DNA of 60,207 bases from the NCBI GenBank assembly GCA_023544645.1, contig JAMJFO010000016.1, positions 1 to 60,207 of the forward strand, in the 5' to 3' direction. The notes beneath the pieces were generated by a model, which was not told where the DNA came from, searched no databases, and saw only the letters and a list, made by a program, of their open reading frames with translations. Below are positions 1 through 7,989 of this stretch, one piece after another. Numbering within the stretch: the first letter of the stretch is position 1; each line of letters begins with the position of its first letter. The DNA is from Desulfobulbaceae bacterium. GTDB lineage: Bacteria > Desulfobacterota > Desulfobulbia > Desulfobulbales > Desulfobulbaceae. The position numbers were made by a program, and so were the translations under genes.

Positions 1-2
1 GC

Positions 3-62
3 GAGCTCGCGAGACTCCGGGAGATCGGGCAAAAAGACCGTTTCTGGACGGACACGAAATAA
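3..62 (+). CDS. C-terminal end of an upstream gene (partial)
   Basis: An open frame runs from the window edge to a TAA at 60-62 and reads as a charged, protein-like tail ending in RFWTDTK. It stops 15 bases before the ATG of the next gene, so it is probably the last codons of the preceding gene of the same operon. Given the neighbours (MvhD-like and MetV), an Hdr-type or methylene-THF reductase component is expected, but 19 residues are too few to identify it. Confidence 0.5.
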   Translation, partial: ELARLREIGQKDRFWTDTK

Positions 63-77
63 TAGGTGGAGACAAAA

Positions 78-485
78 ATGAGCTTTACTCCAGATATACG
101 GGTATTCAGCTGCCATTACACTTCCCAGCAGAGCTGCGCCGAGGGGGGGACCGAACTGCAGAAGCTGAACTTTCCGGAGAACGTCCGGCTGAACCGGGTG
201 CCCTGCACCGGCAAACTTCAGGTTGTCACCCTGCTCAAAGCCTTTGAGGATGGCGCCGACGCCGTGTATGTTGTCGGATGCCCCGTTGACACCTGCCACA
301 ACGTTAAAGGGAGCCAGCGGGCCGCCAAACGCGTTGAAGCGGTGAAAAGCGCCATGATCGAACTTGGCATCGAGACCGAGCGGGTGGCAATGTATCACCT
401 GGAACGCGGCCTGCATCCTGAATTTGTACAGGTTGCCAGGGAGATGAATGAACGGATCACCAAGATGGGTCCGAGCCCCTTCTGA
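78..485 (+). CDS. Hydrogenase iron-sulfur subunit, MvhD family (divergent)
   Basis: A small cytoplasmic electron-transfer subunit of the MvhD family, which links hydrogenase or other electron inputs to heterodisulfide-reductase-like (HdrA) flavoproteins. The sequence has Cys residues in FSCHYTSQQSCAEGG, PCTGKLQ, VVGCPVDTCHNVKGSQ and keeps the family's central R-V-x-C-x-G-K/R and GADAVYVVGC pattern. The usual GCHPGDCHY-xx-GN segment is altered to GCPVDTCHN-VKGS, so the [2Fe-2S] site may differ. I start at ATG 78 because AGGTGGAG lies just upstream; the in-frame GTG at 66 overlaps that site. It sits 59 bp before metV, which fits an Hdr/MetFV electron-transfer complex of the Wood-Ljungdahl pathway. 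Confidence 0.8.
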   Translation: MSFTPDIRVFSCHYTSQQSCAEGGTELQKLNFPENVRLNRVPCTGKLQVVTLLKAFEDGADAVYVVGCPVDTCHNVKGSQRAAKRVEAVKSAMIELGIETERVAMYHLERGLHPEFVQVAREMNERITKMGPSPF

Positions 486-544
486 TACCCTGAAGAATTA
501 CCTCAACCAAGGATTTTTTCTCCTTTTTATTACCGGAGTCGAAG

Positions 545-1213
545 ATGATTGTTGCCGAACGCAAGCCCCTGGACGAAATACTGGAAATGGTCAAAGACCA
601 CAAGAAAATCCTCATCCTTGCCTGCCGCGGGTGCGTTACCGTCTGTTCAGCAGGCGGTGAACGCGAAGCAGAGATTCTTGCCTCGCTCATCCGCCTGGGC
701 ATGAAGAAAATGGGCAAAAAAGCCACGGTGACCGAAGGCTCGCTTGTGCGCCAGTGCGATAAAGAATACATTGACGCCATTGACCAGTGGCAGGGCAAAT
801 ATGATGCTATCGTTTCCATAGCCTGCGGCGTCGGCGTCAACTTCATTGCCAACCTCCGCCCGGGGGACAATGTCTATCCGGGACTGAACACCACCTTTTT
901 CGGCGGTTCCGCCGAACAGGGCACCTGGAGCGAACAGTGCGCCGGCTGCGGCAACTGTGTCCTCCACCTTACCGGCGGACTGTGCCCGGTCGCCCGCTGC
1001 GCGAAAAGCCTCATGAACGGCCCCTGCGGCGGTTCGGTGGAGGGTCGCTGCGAAATCAACAAGAATGTCGACTGCATCTGGCAGATGATCTACGACCGCA
1101 TGGGCCGTCTCGACCGTCAGGACGAAATGAAGGTTTCGGCCCCCATCCGCGACTGGTCGGTTGCTGGCCATGGAGGACCACGCAAACAGACCCGTGACGA
1201 CCTGACGGTCTGA
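545..1213 (+). CDS. metV: Methylenetetrahydrofolate reductase C-terminal domain protein (MetV)
   Basis: MetV partners MetF in the acetogen/sulfate-reducer methylene-THF reductase; it is a zinc and iron-sulfur accessory subunit feeding electrons to the methyl branch. The protein begins with the family-typical KPLDEIL and LACRGCVTVCSAGGE segment (residues about 26-41), then has a central Rossmann-like part, then the Cys-rich C-terminal half with QCAGCGNCVLH, LCPVARC, GPCGG and KNVDCIW. Length (222) is normal. ATG 545 has a GGAG about 10 bases upstream (ACCGGAGTCGAAG). Together with the mvhD-like gene upstream it indicates a MetF-MetV-Hdr-type complex whose other genes lie left of the window. 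Confidence 0.9.
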   Translation: MIVAERKPLDEILEMVKDHKKILILACRGCVTVCSAGGEREAEILASLIRLGMKKMGKKATVTEGSLVRQCDKEYIDAIDQWQGKYDAIVSIACGVGVNFIANLRPGDNVYPGLNTTFFGGSAEQGTWSEQCAGCGNCVLHLTGGLCPVARCAKSLMNGPCGGSVEGRCEINKNVDCIWQMIYDRMGRLDRQDEMKVSAPIRDWSVAGHGGPRKQTRDDLTV

Positions 1214-1285
1214 TCGGGACATCTTGACATTCACCGGCAATTCCCTGCCCCTGCATCTGACTTGCCGCCTGGAGCAATACAACCT

Positions 1286-1804
1286 GTGTCGGACCGAAAA
1301 CTCGTCATCAGCAGAGAACAGATCCGGGCAAGGGTCGGTGAACTGGCCTCCCGGATCAGCGCCGACTATACCGGTAAAGACCTGGTCATGGTCGGCATCC
1401 TCAACGGCGCCTTTATTTTTCTTGCCGACCTGGTCCGGTCTGTCACCATCCCCGTACAGATAGATTTCATCCGGGTCGCCAGCTATGGCAGCAGGGATAT
1501 GCCGTCAGGGACCATCAGTTTGACCAAGGACATTGAACTGGACATCAGGGACAAACATGTCCTGCTGGTTGAAGACATCATTGATACCGGCAGCACTCTT
1601 GCCTGGTTGACGGAAAAACTTAAAGATAAAAAAGCCGCGTCACTTCGAATCTGCACACTCATTGACAAAAAGGAACGACGGCAGTCCGATGTCGAGGTTG
1701 ATTACATCGGTTTTTCCCTTGAAAACGGATTTCTCGTCGGGTACGGTCTTGATTACGCTGAACAGTACCGGTACCTGCCGGAGATATATACCCTGCTGCC
1801 GTAA
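1286..1804 (+). CDS. hpt: Hypoxanthine phosphoribosyltransferase
   Basis: Cytoplasmic purine-salvage enzyme that joins hypoxanthine or guanine to PRPP. The PRPP-binding loop VLLVEDIIDTGSTL is near residues 95-108, preceded by GILNGAFIFLADL and followed by the C-terminal VGYGLDYAEQYRYLP typical of bacterial Hpt. About 172 residues, the normal size. I chose GTG 1286 because GGAG lies at 1271-1274; an in-frame TTG at 1262 would add eight residues not seen in the family. It may be co-transcribed with elbB, which starts 15 bp downstream. Confidence 0.92.
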   Translation: MSDRKLVISREQIRARVGELASRISADYTGKDLVMVGILNGAFIFLADLVRSVTIPVQIDFIRVASYGSRDMPSGTISLTKDIELDIRDKHVLLVEDIIDTGSTLAWLTEKLKDKKAASLRICTLIDKKERRQSDVEVDYIGFSLENGFLVGYGLDYAEQYRYLPEIYTLLP

Positions 1805-1818
1805 CAGTGGAGGGCCGT

Positions 1819-2475
1819 ATGAACCCCAAAAAAATCGCCGTTATTCTTTCCGGCTGCGGAAACCGGGATGGGGCGGAAATTCACGAGTCAACCCTGACCC
1901 TGCTGGCAATCCACAAACAGGGGGCTGATTATCAGTGTTTTGCGCCTGACATTCCCCAGCACCACGTGCTCAACCATCTCACCGGCGAGGAAATGAACGA
2001 ACAGCGCAACGTGCTTGTCGAGGCCGCGAGGATAGCGCGCGGCAATATCAAGGACCTGCGCCGGTTCGACCCGGCCGACTATGATGCACTGATCCTTCCC
2101 GGAGGGGCGGGGGCGGCCAAGAATCTGAGCAGCTACGCCTTTGACGGACCCGACTGCACGGTCAATCAGGACGTGGAACGCGCGGTCAGATCCATGCACG
2201 CGGCGGGCAAACCCATCGGCGCCCTGTGCATCGCCCCGGTTATCCTGGCAAAAGTGCTTGGACGGGGAGAGCTCACTGCCGGACAGGATGGAGCCACCGC
2301 AGCCAATCTTGAAGCCATGGGGGCAAAACATACACCGACCGACCATGGTGAAATTGTCGTGGACCGGCGCGACAACATAGTTTCAACCCCCTGCTACATG
2401 CTTGAGGCCCGCGTCGACCAGGTAGCTGAGGGCGCGGAAAACCTGGTCAGGGCAGTGCTTGAGCTGGCCGGTTGA
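1819..2475 (+). CDS. elbB: Isoprenoid biosynthesis glyoxalase ElbB (DJ-1/PfpI family)
   Basis: A DJ-1/PfpI-superfamily protein of the ElbB (SCRP-27A) type, with reported glyoxalase activity and a genetic link to isoprenoid synthesis in E. coli. Visible features are KKIAVILSGCGNRDGAEIHE at the start, LILPGGAGAAKNL around residue 95, and the nucleophile elbow GALCIAPVILAK around residue 134, with Cys as presumed nucleophile. ATG 1819 follows GGAGGG with five bases of spacing, which decides it over the GTG at 1807 that overlaps that site. Length of 218 fits the family. Confidence 0.88.
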   Translation: MNPKKIAVILSGCGNRDGAEIHESTLTLLAIHKQGADYQCFAPDIPQHHVLNHLTGEEMNEQRNVLVEAARIARGNIKDLRRFDPADYDALILPGGAGAAKNLSSYAFDGPDCTVNQDVERAVRSMHAAGKPIGALCIAPVILAKVLGRGELTAGQDGATAANLEAMGAKHTPTDHGEIVVDRRDNIVSTPCYMLEARVDQVAEGAENLVRAVLELAG

Positions 2476-2507
2476 TCAAACTCATTTTGCCGGCCTACAG
2501 TTGCCGC

Positions 2508-2605
2508 TTGACAAAAAGCACCTTTGTGATAATTTTGCTTGCAAGTCGAAGCAAATATTTTACTTTGCAAAAAAAGTAAACAAACATACAGATCAGCTGT
2601 ATAAA
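2508..2605 (+). promoter_or_regulatory. Ferredoxin upstream control region with two inverted repeats
   Basis: The AT-rich gap before the ferredoxin gene contains TTGACA (2508-2513) and possible -10 hexamers (GATAAT 2528-2533, with a short 14-bp spacer; TATAAA 2600-2605). Two perfect inverted repeats lie between them: TTTGCTT 2534-2540 with AAGCAAA 2549-2555, and TTTACTTT 2559-2566 with AAAGTAAA 2573-2580. They look like operators, but no regulator can be named and the exact promoter is uncertain. Confidence 0.45.
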
Positions 2606-2625
2606 TTACTAACGGAGGAATTCCC

Positions 2626-2811
2626 ATGTTTGAAGTTGAAGTTGACAAAGACAAATGTAACGGCGACGAAGAATGCGTAAACGCCTGCCCGGCACAGGTA
2701 TTTGAAATGGTTGACGGCAAATCGGATCCAGTGAACATGGACGAGTGCCTTGGCTGCGAAACCTGTATCGAAGTCTGTCCGGAAGGGGCGATTACGGTTA
2801 CCGAGGTTTAA
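2626..2811 (+). CDS. 2[4Fe-4S] ferredoxin with Asp in the first cluster motif
   Basis: A 61-residue soluble low-potential electron carrier. The second motif CLGCETCIEVCP is a canonical CxxCxxCxxxCP. The first reads CNGDEECVNACP, so the second ligand position is Asp (CxxDxxCxxxCP), as in Pyrococcus furiosus ferredoxin, where that cluster converts between 3Fe and 4Fe forms. ATG 2626 follows ACGGAGGA with good spacing. The gene stands alone, with its own upstream repeats and a strong terminator, so it is probably a monocistron and may serve several redox enzymes. Confidence 0.93.
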   Translation: MFEVEVDKDKCNGDEECVNACPAQVFEMVDGKSDPVNMDECLGCETCIEVCPEGAITVTEV

Positions 2812-2865
2812 TTCATTCGCCTGCCTGACATAACCGTTTGCAACGACGGTTATGCGGATTCACCA

Positions 2866-2901
2866 ACGACCTGCTCCCAACCGGGACCAGGTCGTTTTTT
2901 C
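2866..2901 (+). terminator. Intrinsic terminator of the ferredoxin gene
   Basis: ACGACCTG (2866-2873) pairs with CAGGTCGT (2888-2895). The loop contains an inner TCCC/GGGA stem, and the hairpin runs directly into a T tract on the plus strand. It separates the ferredoxin from the convergent oxidoreductase gene. Confidence 0.85.
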
Positions 2902-2906
2902 TTGGT

Positions 2907-3878
2907 TCATTCATAGCCTTCCTCACTGCACACCACCCAGTTGTCGCTGCGCGATGACTCCAGACAGGCCTCGCACAACCGGACCGACGCCAGGCCGTCT
3001 TCACCGGCAATGGGATTTGGGCCTGCCCCGGCAAGAAATTTTTCCCAGTCCCGCAGCAGGGGAACAATGGTGTTTTCCGGCGCATCACCATCCAGATTCT
3101 GCACTTCGGTCCCGCGGACAAGCTCCACGGTATTGTGCACCTGGTCCCCGTGCAGCTGCCCTGCATATCCGACGAATTCATAGCGCCCGGACCGGGCATG
3201 GCTGATTTTTGAACAGTCAATGGTGCCCACCACGCCCTGCTCCATTTCAACCAGAACAGCCAGCAGGTCCTCAAGCACACCATTGTGCCGGCGTCGGACC
3301 ACTGCCATGAGGCGCCGCACTTCCAGTCCGGTTATAAACCGGATAGCATCAAAGACATGGACCGCGGTGTGAAAACTGACTCCGGCGCCGGCCTGGGAGG
3401 GATCCTCGTGCCAGGCAAGGGAAGAGGGTTCAAGCCGCTGGTTGGCGGAAAAGCTGTATAGAGCGCCGATTGCCGGCAGCTCCTGCCGCAGTTTCCTCAC
3501 CACCGGGTTATACCTGAGGGTCTGGCCCACGGTCAGCTGAAGATTTTTGCCGGCGAAGAGGTCGACAATCTCTGATGCGGCGGCGCTGCTGACCGCCAGC
3601 GGTTTTTCCAGGAGCAGGGGTTTTCCATTTTCAGCACAGGCCCGGGCAATATCAGGATTCAGCGCCGGCGGCACAACAGCGATCACCGCCTCGACCTGGC
3701 GGTCATGGACAAGTTCCCGCCAGTCCCGGTGCCAGCTGCAGCGCCATCTCTCTGCCTGAATCCTTCCCTCCCCGGAACGGCGGCAGACCGCCGACAATTC
3801 CAGCCCCGCCACATCATTGACAATATGGCCGGCATAGCGGCTGCCATGCTTTCCGGTTCCGATTATTCCCACCCGCAT
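2907..3878 (-). CDS. Gfo/Idh/MocA family oxidoreductase
   Basis: A NAD(P)-dependent sugar or inositol-type dehydrogenase by family. The N-terminal Rossmann fold starts with VGIIGTGKHGSRYA, the EKP signature appears as LLLEKPLAVS near residue 92, and the C-terminal alpha/beta domain contains HEDPSQAGAGVSFHTAVHVFD, where the His residues are typical of the active site. Length of 323 is normal. The substrate cannot be deduced. It ends close to the convergent ferredoxin terminator and starts 18 bp after the stop of the deacetylase gene upstream, so it probably belongs to the dinG-ispB-deacetylase transcript. Confidence 0.82.
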   Translation of the reverse strand: MRVGIIGTGKHGSRYAGHIVNDVAGLELSAVCRRSGEGRIQAERWRCSWHRDWRELVHDRQVEAVIAVVPPALNPDIARACAENGKPLLLEKPLAVSSAAASEIVDLFAGKNLQLTVGQTLRYNPVVRKLRQELPAIGALYSFSANQRLEPSSLAWHEDPSQAGAGVSFHTAVHVFDAIRFITGLEVRRLMAVVRRRHNGVLEDLLAVLVEMEQGVVGTIDCSKISHARSGRYEFVGYAGQLHGDQVHNTVELVRGTEVQNLDGDAPENTIVPLLRDWEKFLAGAGPNPIAGEDGLASVRLCEACLESSRSDNWVVCSEEGYE

Positions 3879-3895
3879 GATTGCTCTCCACCCAC

Positions 3896-4843
3896 TTAAT
3901 TCACCAGTTCATGGATACCGACAATCCGCACCTGCTGCTGCAGCACCTCCCGGCACAGCATCAGGGCATCAATAGTCGCCCTGTTGGGATGGCCGATGGC
4001 AATGCCCGCCCCGTGCTTCCTGGCATAGGCAACAAGCCGCCGCAGCTGGCGGCAGATATCCTCGGGGGTCTGACTGTTATCAAGAAACACATGACGGCTG
4101 GCGGTCCTGATTCCCATTTTACGGGCTTCATCCGCCCCCACACTGCCGGGCACGGTCACCGAGTCCACGAAAAAAAGATCTTTCCGCTTCAGCACCGCCA
4201 GCATCTTATGCATTGCCTGCCTGTCGGCGGTGAACCTCGAACCCATGTGGTTATTCACGCCGATGGCATGGGGCACCCGGGCAAGGTTTTCTTCCACTGT
4301 TCGAACCATACTCCCGGCAGGCGCATCGAGATACAGGGTTCCCGGACCCGGGTCCCATCGTGAATCCCTGGGCTCCATGGGCATGTGCACCAGGATATCG
4401 CGGCCCAGCTGCCGGGCATGTTCTTCCTGCCCGCTGGTAAACGGGGCGTAGGGAAGAAAGGAAAAGGTCAGATTCAAATCAAGATCAAGGAGCTCCGCCC
4501 CTATTTGCTGGTGATGCCCCATGTCATCGATGATAATTGCGACGCGGGGCAACTCCTCCTCTTGCGGAGGATCAAGGCAGTCGTCCGGTCCAGGCAGGGA
4601 AGCCAGGGGAATTTTGCCATTGGTGTCGGCTGGAGGCTCCTCGAATACAAAACCGGTAACCGGTGAAACCCGGTTTCCGATTTCATCGCTCCATTCGGTA
4701 GAGCCTGCAACATTAGCATCTGTTTCCAGAATTGCTTCTGATAAAACCGGAAAAGGGGACAACAGCAGAAATATTATGGTTGCCAATGAAAGAACGAAGG
4801 GAACAGCAGCTTTGCGCAACAGGGCATTTTGTCGGATCTTCAC
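3896..4843 (-). CDS. Divergent polysaccharide deacetylase family protein (YibQ/DUF610-like), secreted
   Basis: An envelope protein of the divergent polysaccharide deacetylase family. A hydrophobic segment near the N terminus (VPFVLSLATIIFLLLSPFP) acts as signal or anchor. The deacetylase-like fold starts at VAIIIDDMGH and carries the hallmark GVNNHMGSRF and ITASRH-like metal-site segments (HVFLDNSQ). The substrate is unknown, and the family is not proven to be an active deacetylase. I place the start at GTG 4843, after TGAGAAG; ATG 4873 is an alternative that would overlap the polyprenyl synthase by 23 bases. Coupled to that upstream gene. Confidence 0.8.
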   Translation of the reverse strand: MKIRQNALLRKAAVPFVLSLATIIFLLLSPFPVLSEAILETDANVAGSTEWSDEIGNRVSPVTGFVFEEPPADTNGKIPLASLPGPDDCLDPPQEEELPRVAIIIDDMGHHQQIGAELLDLDLNLTFSFLPYAPFTSGQEEHARQLGRDILVHMPMEPRDSRWDPGPGTLYLDAPAGSMVRTVEENLARVPHAIGVNNHMGSRFTADRQAMHKMLAVLKRKDLFFVDSVTVPGSVGADEARKMGIRTASRHVFLDNSQTPEDICRQLRRLVAYARKHGAGIAIGHPNRATIDALMLCREVLQQQVRIVGIHELVN

Positions 4844-4850
4844 CAGCTTC

Positions 4851-5855
4851 TCACTTGTCGCGGGCCAGGACATATCCGGCCAGGGCCTTGAGCATGGCCA
4901 GGCTTTCAGGGTTCCCGCCCCGGGCAAAAACATCCAGGGCAGAGACGGCTTCGCCGACCATTTGTTCGGCGGACTGCCGGGCGGAGCTAAAGCCCCCCAG
5001 CGCATCGACCAATCCGGAAAATCGTGCCTGCACGGCCGGGTCCGTGCGGTCCTGCCGCAGGAGAGAGGCCAATACATCCCTGTCCTCCCTCCCTGCTGCG
5101 GCAAAGGCACGGATGAGCGGCAGGGTCATCTTGCCTTCGACAAAATCATTACCGATGGCCTTGCCGGTTGCGGCAGAATCTCCCTGGTAATCCAGCAGAT
5201 CATCAATCACCTGGAAAGCCGTGCCCAGCCTGTCCCCATACAGCGCCAGGGACAATTGCTGTTTTTTGCCGGCGCCGCCGAACAGGGCGCCGATCTCGCA
5301 GGTCGAGGCGATCAGCAGGGCGGTTTTGCGGTGAATGACCGAAAAATACTGTTCTTCGGTGACTTCCGGATCGGCGACATAACGCAGCTGCAGAAACTCT
5401 CCGTCCACCATGCCGGCGGTGGAATGGCAGAATATATCCAGCCCCCGGGGGCCGGCATACCTGCCCACCAGGTGCATGGACCGGGCGTGCAGCCAATCGC
5501 CGGCGAGAATAGCCGCGGCCATCCCGAACCTGTGGCCCACGGCGTCCCGCCCGCGCCGCTGCCTGGCGTTATCGATCACATCGTCGTGAACCAGGGTTGC
5601 GACATGAAGGTATTCGAAGGCTACGGCCAGCCTGTAGAGCTCCCGGTCGTTGCGGCCGCAGATCCTCGCCGCCAGGATGGCCAGCAAGGGGCGGATCCGC
5701 TTGCCGCCGCCGAACAGAGCATACTCCAGCACCTCACCCAGCACGGGATCACACCCCTGCAGGACTCCGGCGAGATCCTCCCGGGCCGCGCCTTCCAGCA
5801 GAACGCCTTCCCGGTCTACAAACTGCTTGAATGCTGACAGCTCAGCCTGGTTCAT
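4851..5855 (-). CDS. ispB: Polyprenyl diphosphate synthase (octaprenyl/heptaprenyl type)
   Basis: A trans-prenyltransferase that elongates FPP with IPP to make the side chain of a respiratory quinone (menaquinone is expected in this lineage). The first Asp-rich motif is LVHDDVIDNARQRRG (near residue 92) and the second is VIDDLLDYQGD (near residue 220), with GGKRIRPLLA near the N terminus. Length of 334 suits a long-chain synthase. ATG 5855 follows AAGGA; the TTG seven codons upstream overlaps that site. The gene overlaps the end of dinG by 14 bases. Chain length cannot be told from sequence alone. Confidence 0.88.
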   Translation of the reverse strand: MNQAELSAFKQFVDREGVLLEGAAREDLAGVLQGCDPVLGEVLEYALFGGGKRIRPLLAILAARICGRNDRELYRLAVAFEYLHVATLVHDDVIDNARQRRGRDAVGHRFGMAAAILAGDWLHARSMHLVGRYAGPRGLDIFCHSTAGMVDGEFLQLRYVADPEVTEEQYFSVIHRKTALLIASTCEIGALFGGAGKKQQLSLALYGDRLGTAFQVIDDLLDYQGDSAATGKAIGNDFVEGKMTLPLIRAFAAAGREDRDVLASLLRQDRTDPAVQARFSGLVDALGGFSSARQSAEQMVGEAVSALDVFARGGNPESLAMLKALAGYVLARDK

Positions 5856-7809
5856 GCTGCTTTCCTTCTTCGGCAAAAAATGTCTCTACCCGCTCAAGCT
5901 CCCTGCATAAAGGACTTGGCGGCAGGCTCTGGAGAAAACGTCGGCCATAGCCCTTGGTGAACAACCGCACATCCAGAACCGCCATCACGCCCCGGTCACC
6001 GGTGGAGCGCATGAGTCGGCCGACTCCCTGACGCAGCGAAAGTATAGCCCGCGGCACCTGAAAATCAAAAAACGGATTGGAGCCAAGCGCCCGGATCCTG
6101 TTTATCCGTGCCATAATAACAGGGTCAGTGGGGACTTCAAACGGTAATTTATCAATTATGACCATGCTGAGCGAATCGCCCCGGATATCCACGCCCTCCC
6201 AGAAACTTGACACCGCGAACAGAACCGACTCGCGCTGCCGGGCAAAACGCGACAACAACTGATGCCGTGATGCTTCCCCCTGGACGAACAGCGGATAGTC
6301 GAGGCTGTCGCGCAAAGCTGCGTAGGCGCGATCCATGGCCTGATTGGATGTGAACAGCACCAGGGCCCGTCCCCGGGAAAGCCGCACCAGTTCCCCGATC
6401 CGCTCATGCAGACAGGTGGCGTAGCCGGGGGCATTGGGTTCGGGAAAGCTCTTGTCGGGGACATACAGCAGGCTGCGGCCGGCATAATCAAACGGCGAGG
6501 GAAAGCTCATGGTGCCGGTATGTTCCGGAAGACCGAGGCGCTGCATGAAGTAGCTGAAATCCCCCTGGGTGGAAAGGGTGGCCGAAGTGAAGACCGTGCT
6601 CTGCACCATTGCGTACAGGGTATCCCTGAGGTCATCGGCAACATCTATGGGCGTTGAGGAAAGGACAAAATTCTTTTCCCGCCGCTCGTACCAGTGGACG
6701 GAGCTGATCTCCTCACCGGCCGAGTCGGAAAAACGTTCCGCAGTAATGGCTTCCAGGCGCGCGGCCAGATCCAGGGCTCTTGCCTCATACTGCCCCCAGG
6801 GTTCATCCCGGCCGGCCAATCCTTCCATGGCATCCGCCAGACGGTTCAATCCGCTGATCAGATGATCACGCCCCGAACCGATGTCCGGTCTTGCAGCCAG
6901 TATGTCGTCGAGGGGGAAACGGCCTTTTTCCGGGGGAAACAGGGAAAAAAATTGCTCCAGCTGACCGCTCACGGCCCGGGCTGCCTTCAGCGCCGCCTGT
7001 TGCTTCTGCTTGCTCCCGGCGAGCTCGGACAAAGCGCTTCTCTCCACATCCGCGGCAAGATCCAGCACCTGATAGCGGGTGAATGAAAACCCGAAGAAAG
7101 TGGTCGCCACTTCTTCAATATGATGCGCCTCGTCAAAAATCACCGCTTCATAGCGGGGCAAAACCTCGCCATATCCGGAGCGGCGCACGGCCAGATCGGA
7201 AAAAAACAGATGATGATTCACTATGAGCAGATCGCTTTTCGCCGCCTCGCGCCGGAGCCGGTTAAGAAAACAGGCGGAGCCGTCAGGACAGTCATTCCCC
7301 AGGCAAAAATGCTGCTGGCAGCATATTTTCTGCCACACCGGGGAGCCAGCGGCGAGCCACTGGAGCTCCGACCTGTCCCCGAACTCCGTCTCCATGAGCC
7401 AACCGGCAATCCGTCCACCCTCGCGGTCATCAAAGAGTTCATTCTGTCCGGCCGCCCGGTACTGGTGCCAGCGGTAAAGGCAGAGATAGTTCTGCCTGCC
7501 CTTGACACAGAGCGCCTTCAAGCCGGGATAAATATACTCCCGGATAAACGGAATCTCCCCTTTGAGGATCTGATCCTGCAGATTCCTGGTGTTGGTGGAC
7601 ACCACCACCTTTCGGCCGCTGAGAACCGCCGGGACCAGATAGGCCAGGGTCTTGCCGAGGCCGGTTTCCGCCTCCACCACCAGGCTGCCCCGGTCGGGAT
7701 CTTCGAGGGCAGCGGCCACCGCTTCGGCCATCTGCCGCTGTCCCGGCCGGGGCTCATATCCGGGAAGGTGGCTGGCCAGAACACCTCCGGGACCGAAAAT
7801 TTTTTCCAT
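5842..7809 (-). CDS. dinG: DinG-family ATP-dependent DNA helicase
   Basis: A superfamily 2 XPD/Rad3-like 5'-3' helicase, probably acting on R-loops or damaged DNA. Walker A is AETGLGKTLAYL near residue 47, Walker B/DEAH is AVIFDEAHHIEEV near residue 225, and the iron-sulfur cluster Cys set is in KICCQQHFCLGNDCPDGSAC near residues 160-180. Helicase C-terminal motifs include TSATLS and RQGVGRLMRST. I chose ATG 7809 (MEKIFGPGG) over further upstream starts, which would add a hydrophobic run not expected in a cytosolic helicase. First gene of a four-gene minus-strand unit. Confidence 0.9.
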   Translation of the reverse strand: MEKIFGPGGVLASHLPGYEPRPGQRQMAEAVAAALEDPDRGSLVVEAETGLGKTLAYLVPAVLSGRKVVVSTNTRNLQDQILKGEIPFIREYIYPGLKALCVKGRQNYLCLYRWHQYRAAGQNELFDDREGGRIAGWLMETEFGDRSELQWLAAGSPVWQKICCQQHFCLGNDCPDGSACFLNRLRREAAKSDLLIVNHHLFFSDLAVRRSGYGEVLPRYEAVIFDEAHHIEEVATTFFGFSFTRYQVLDLAADVERSALSELAGSKQKQQAALKAARAVSGQLEQFFSLFPPEKGRFPLDDILAARPDIGSGRDHLISGLNRLADAMEGLAGRDEPWGQYEARALDLAARLEAITAERFSDSAGEEISSVHWYERREKNFVLSSTPIDVADDLRDTLYAMVQSTVFTSATLSTQGDFSYFMQRLGLPEHTGTMSFPSPFDYAGRSLLYVPDKSFPEPNAPGYATCLHERIGELVRLSRGRALVLFTSNQAMDRAYAALRDSLDYPLFVQGEASRHQLLSRFARQRESVLFAVSSFWEGVDIRGDSLSMVIIDKLPFEVPTDPVIMARINRIRALGSNPFFDFQVPRAILSLRQGVGRLMRSTGDRGVMAVLDVRLFTKGYGRRFLQSLPPSPLCRELERVETFFAEEGKQHEPG

Positions 7810-7927
7810 TGAAATACTCTGATGCATGCAGAAAAACAGCAAGAAAAATAATGCTGAATATGTTGAACAATTACCTGTCCATACCATGCCCTGCGCAAGC
7901 TGGCAATCCGGGAATTACTCCTGCTTG

Positions 7928-7956
7928 TTGACACAATCCCTACCGGCAAGTAAATT
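7928..7956 (+). promoter_or_regulatory. Sigma-70-type promoter for the regulator/kinase gene
   Basis: TTGACA at 7928-7933, a 17-base spacer, then TAAATT at 7951-7956, 34 bases before the start codon at 7990. The perfect -35 and spacing are convincing; the -10 matches four of six. Confidence 0.6.
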
Positions 7957-7989
7957 ATTACCCAGATGGACCATTAACATGAGATAAAA

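Noticed and set aside
647-1282. Long antisense ORF opposite metV
   Set aside because: It is a high-GC shadow of metV with no ribosome site or recognisable motif, and metV is clearly the real gene.
2830-2853. ATAACCGT/ACGGTTAT hairpin as the ferredoxin terminator
   Set aside because: It lacks a T tract; the hairpin at 2866-2895 that follows has one and is the better terminator.
3896-5110. 404-codon version of the divergent polysaccharide deacetylase
   Set aside because: Its first 80 or so codons lie inside the polyprenyl synthase gene in another frame and encode nothing like a signal peptide; the real start is near 4843.
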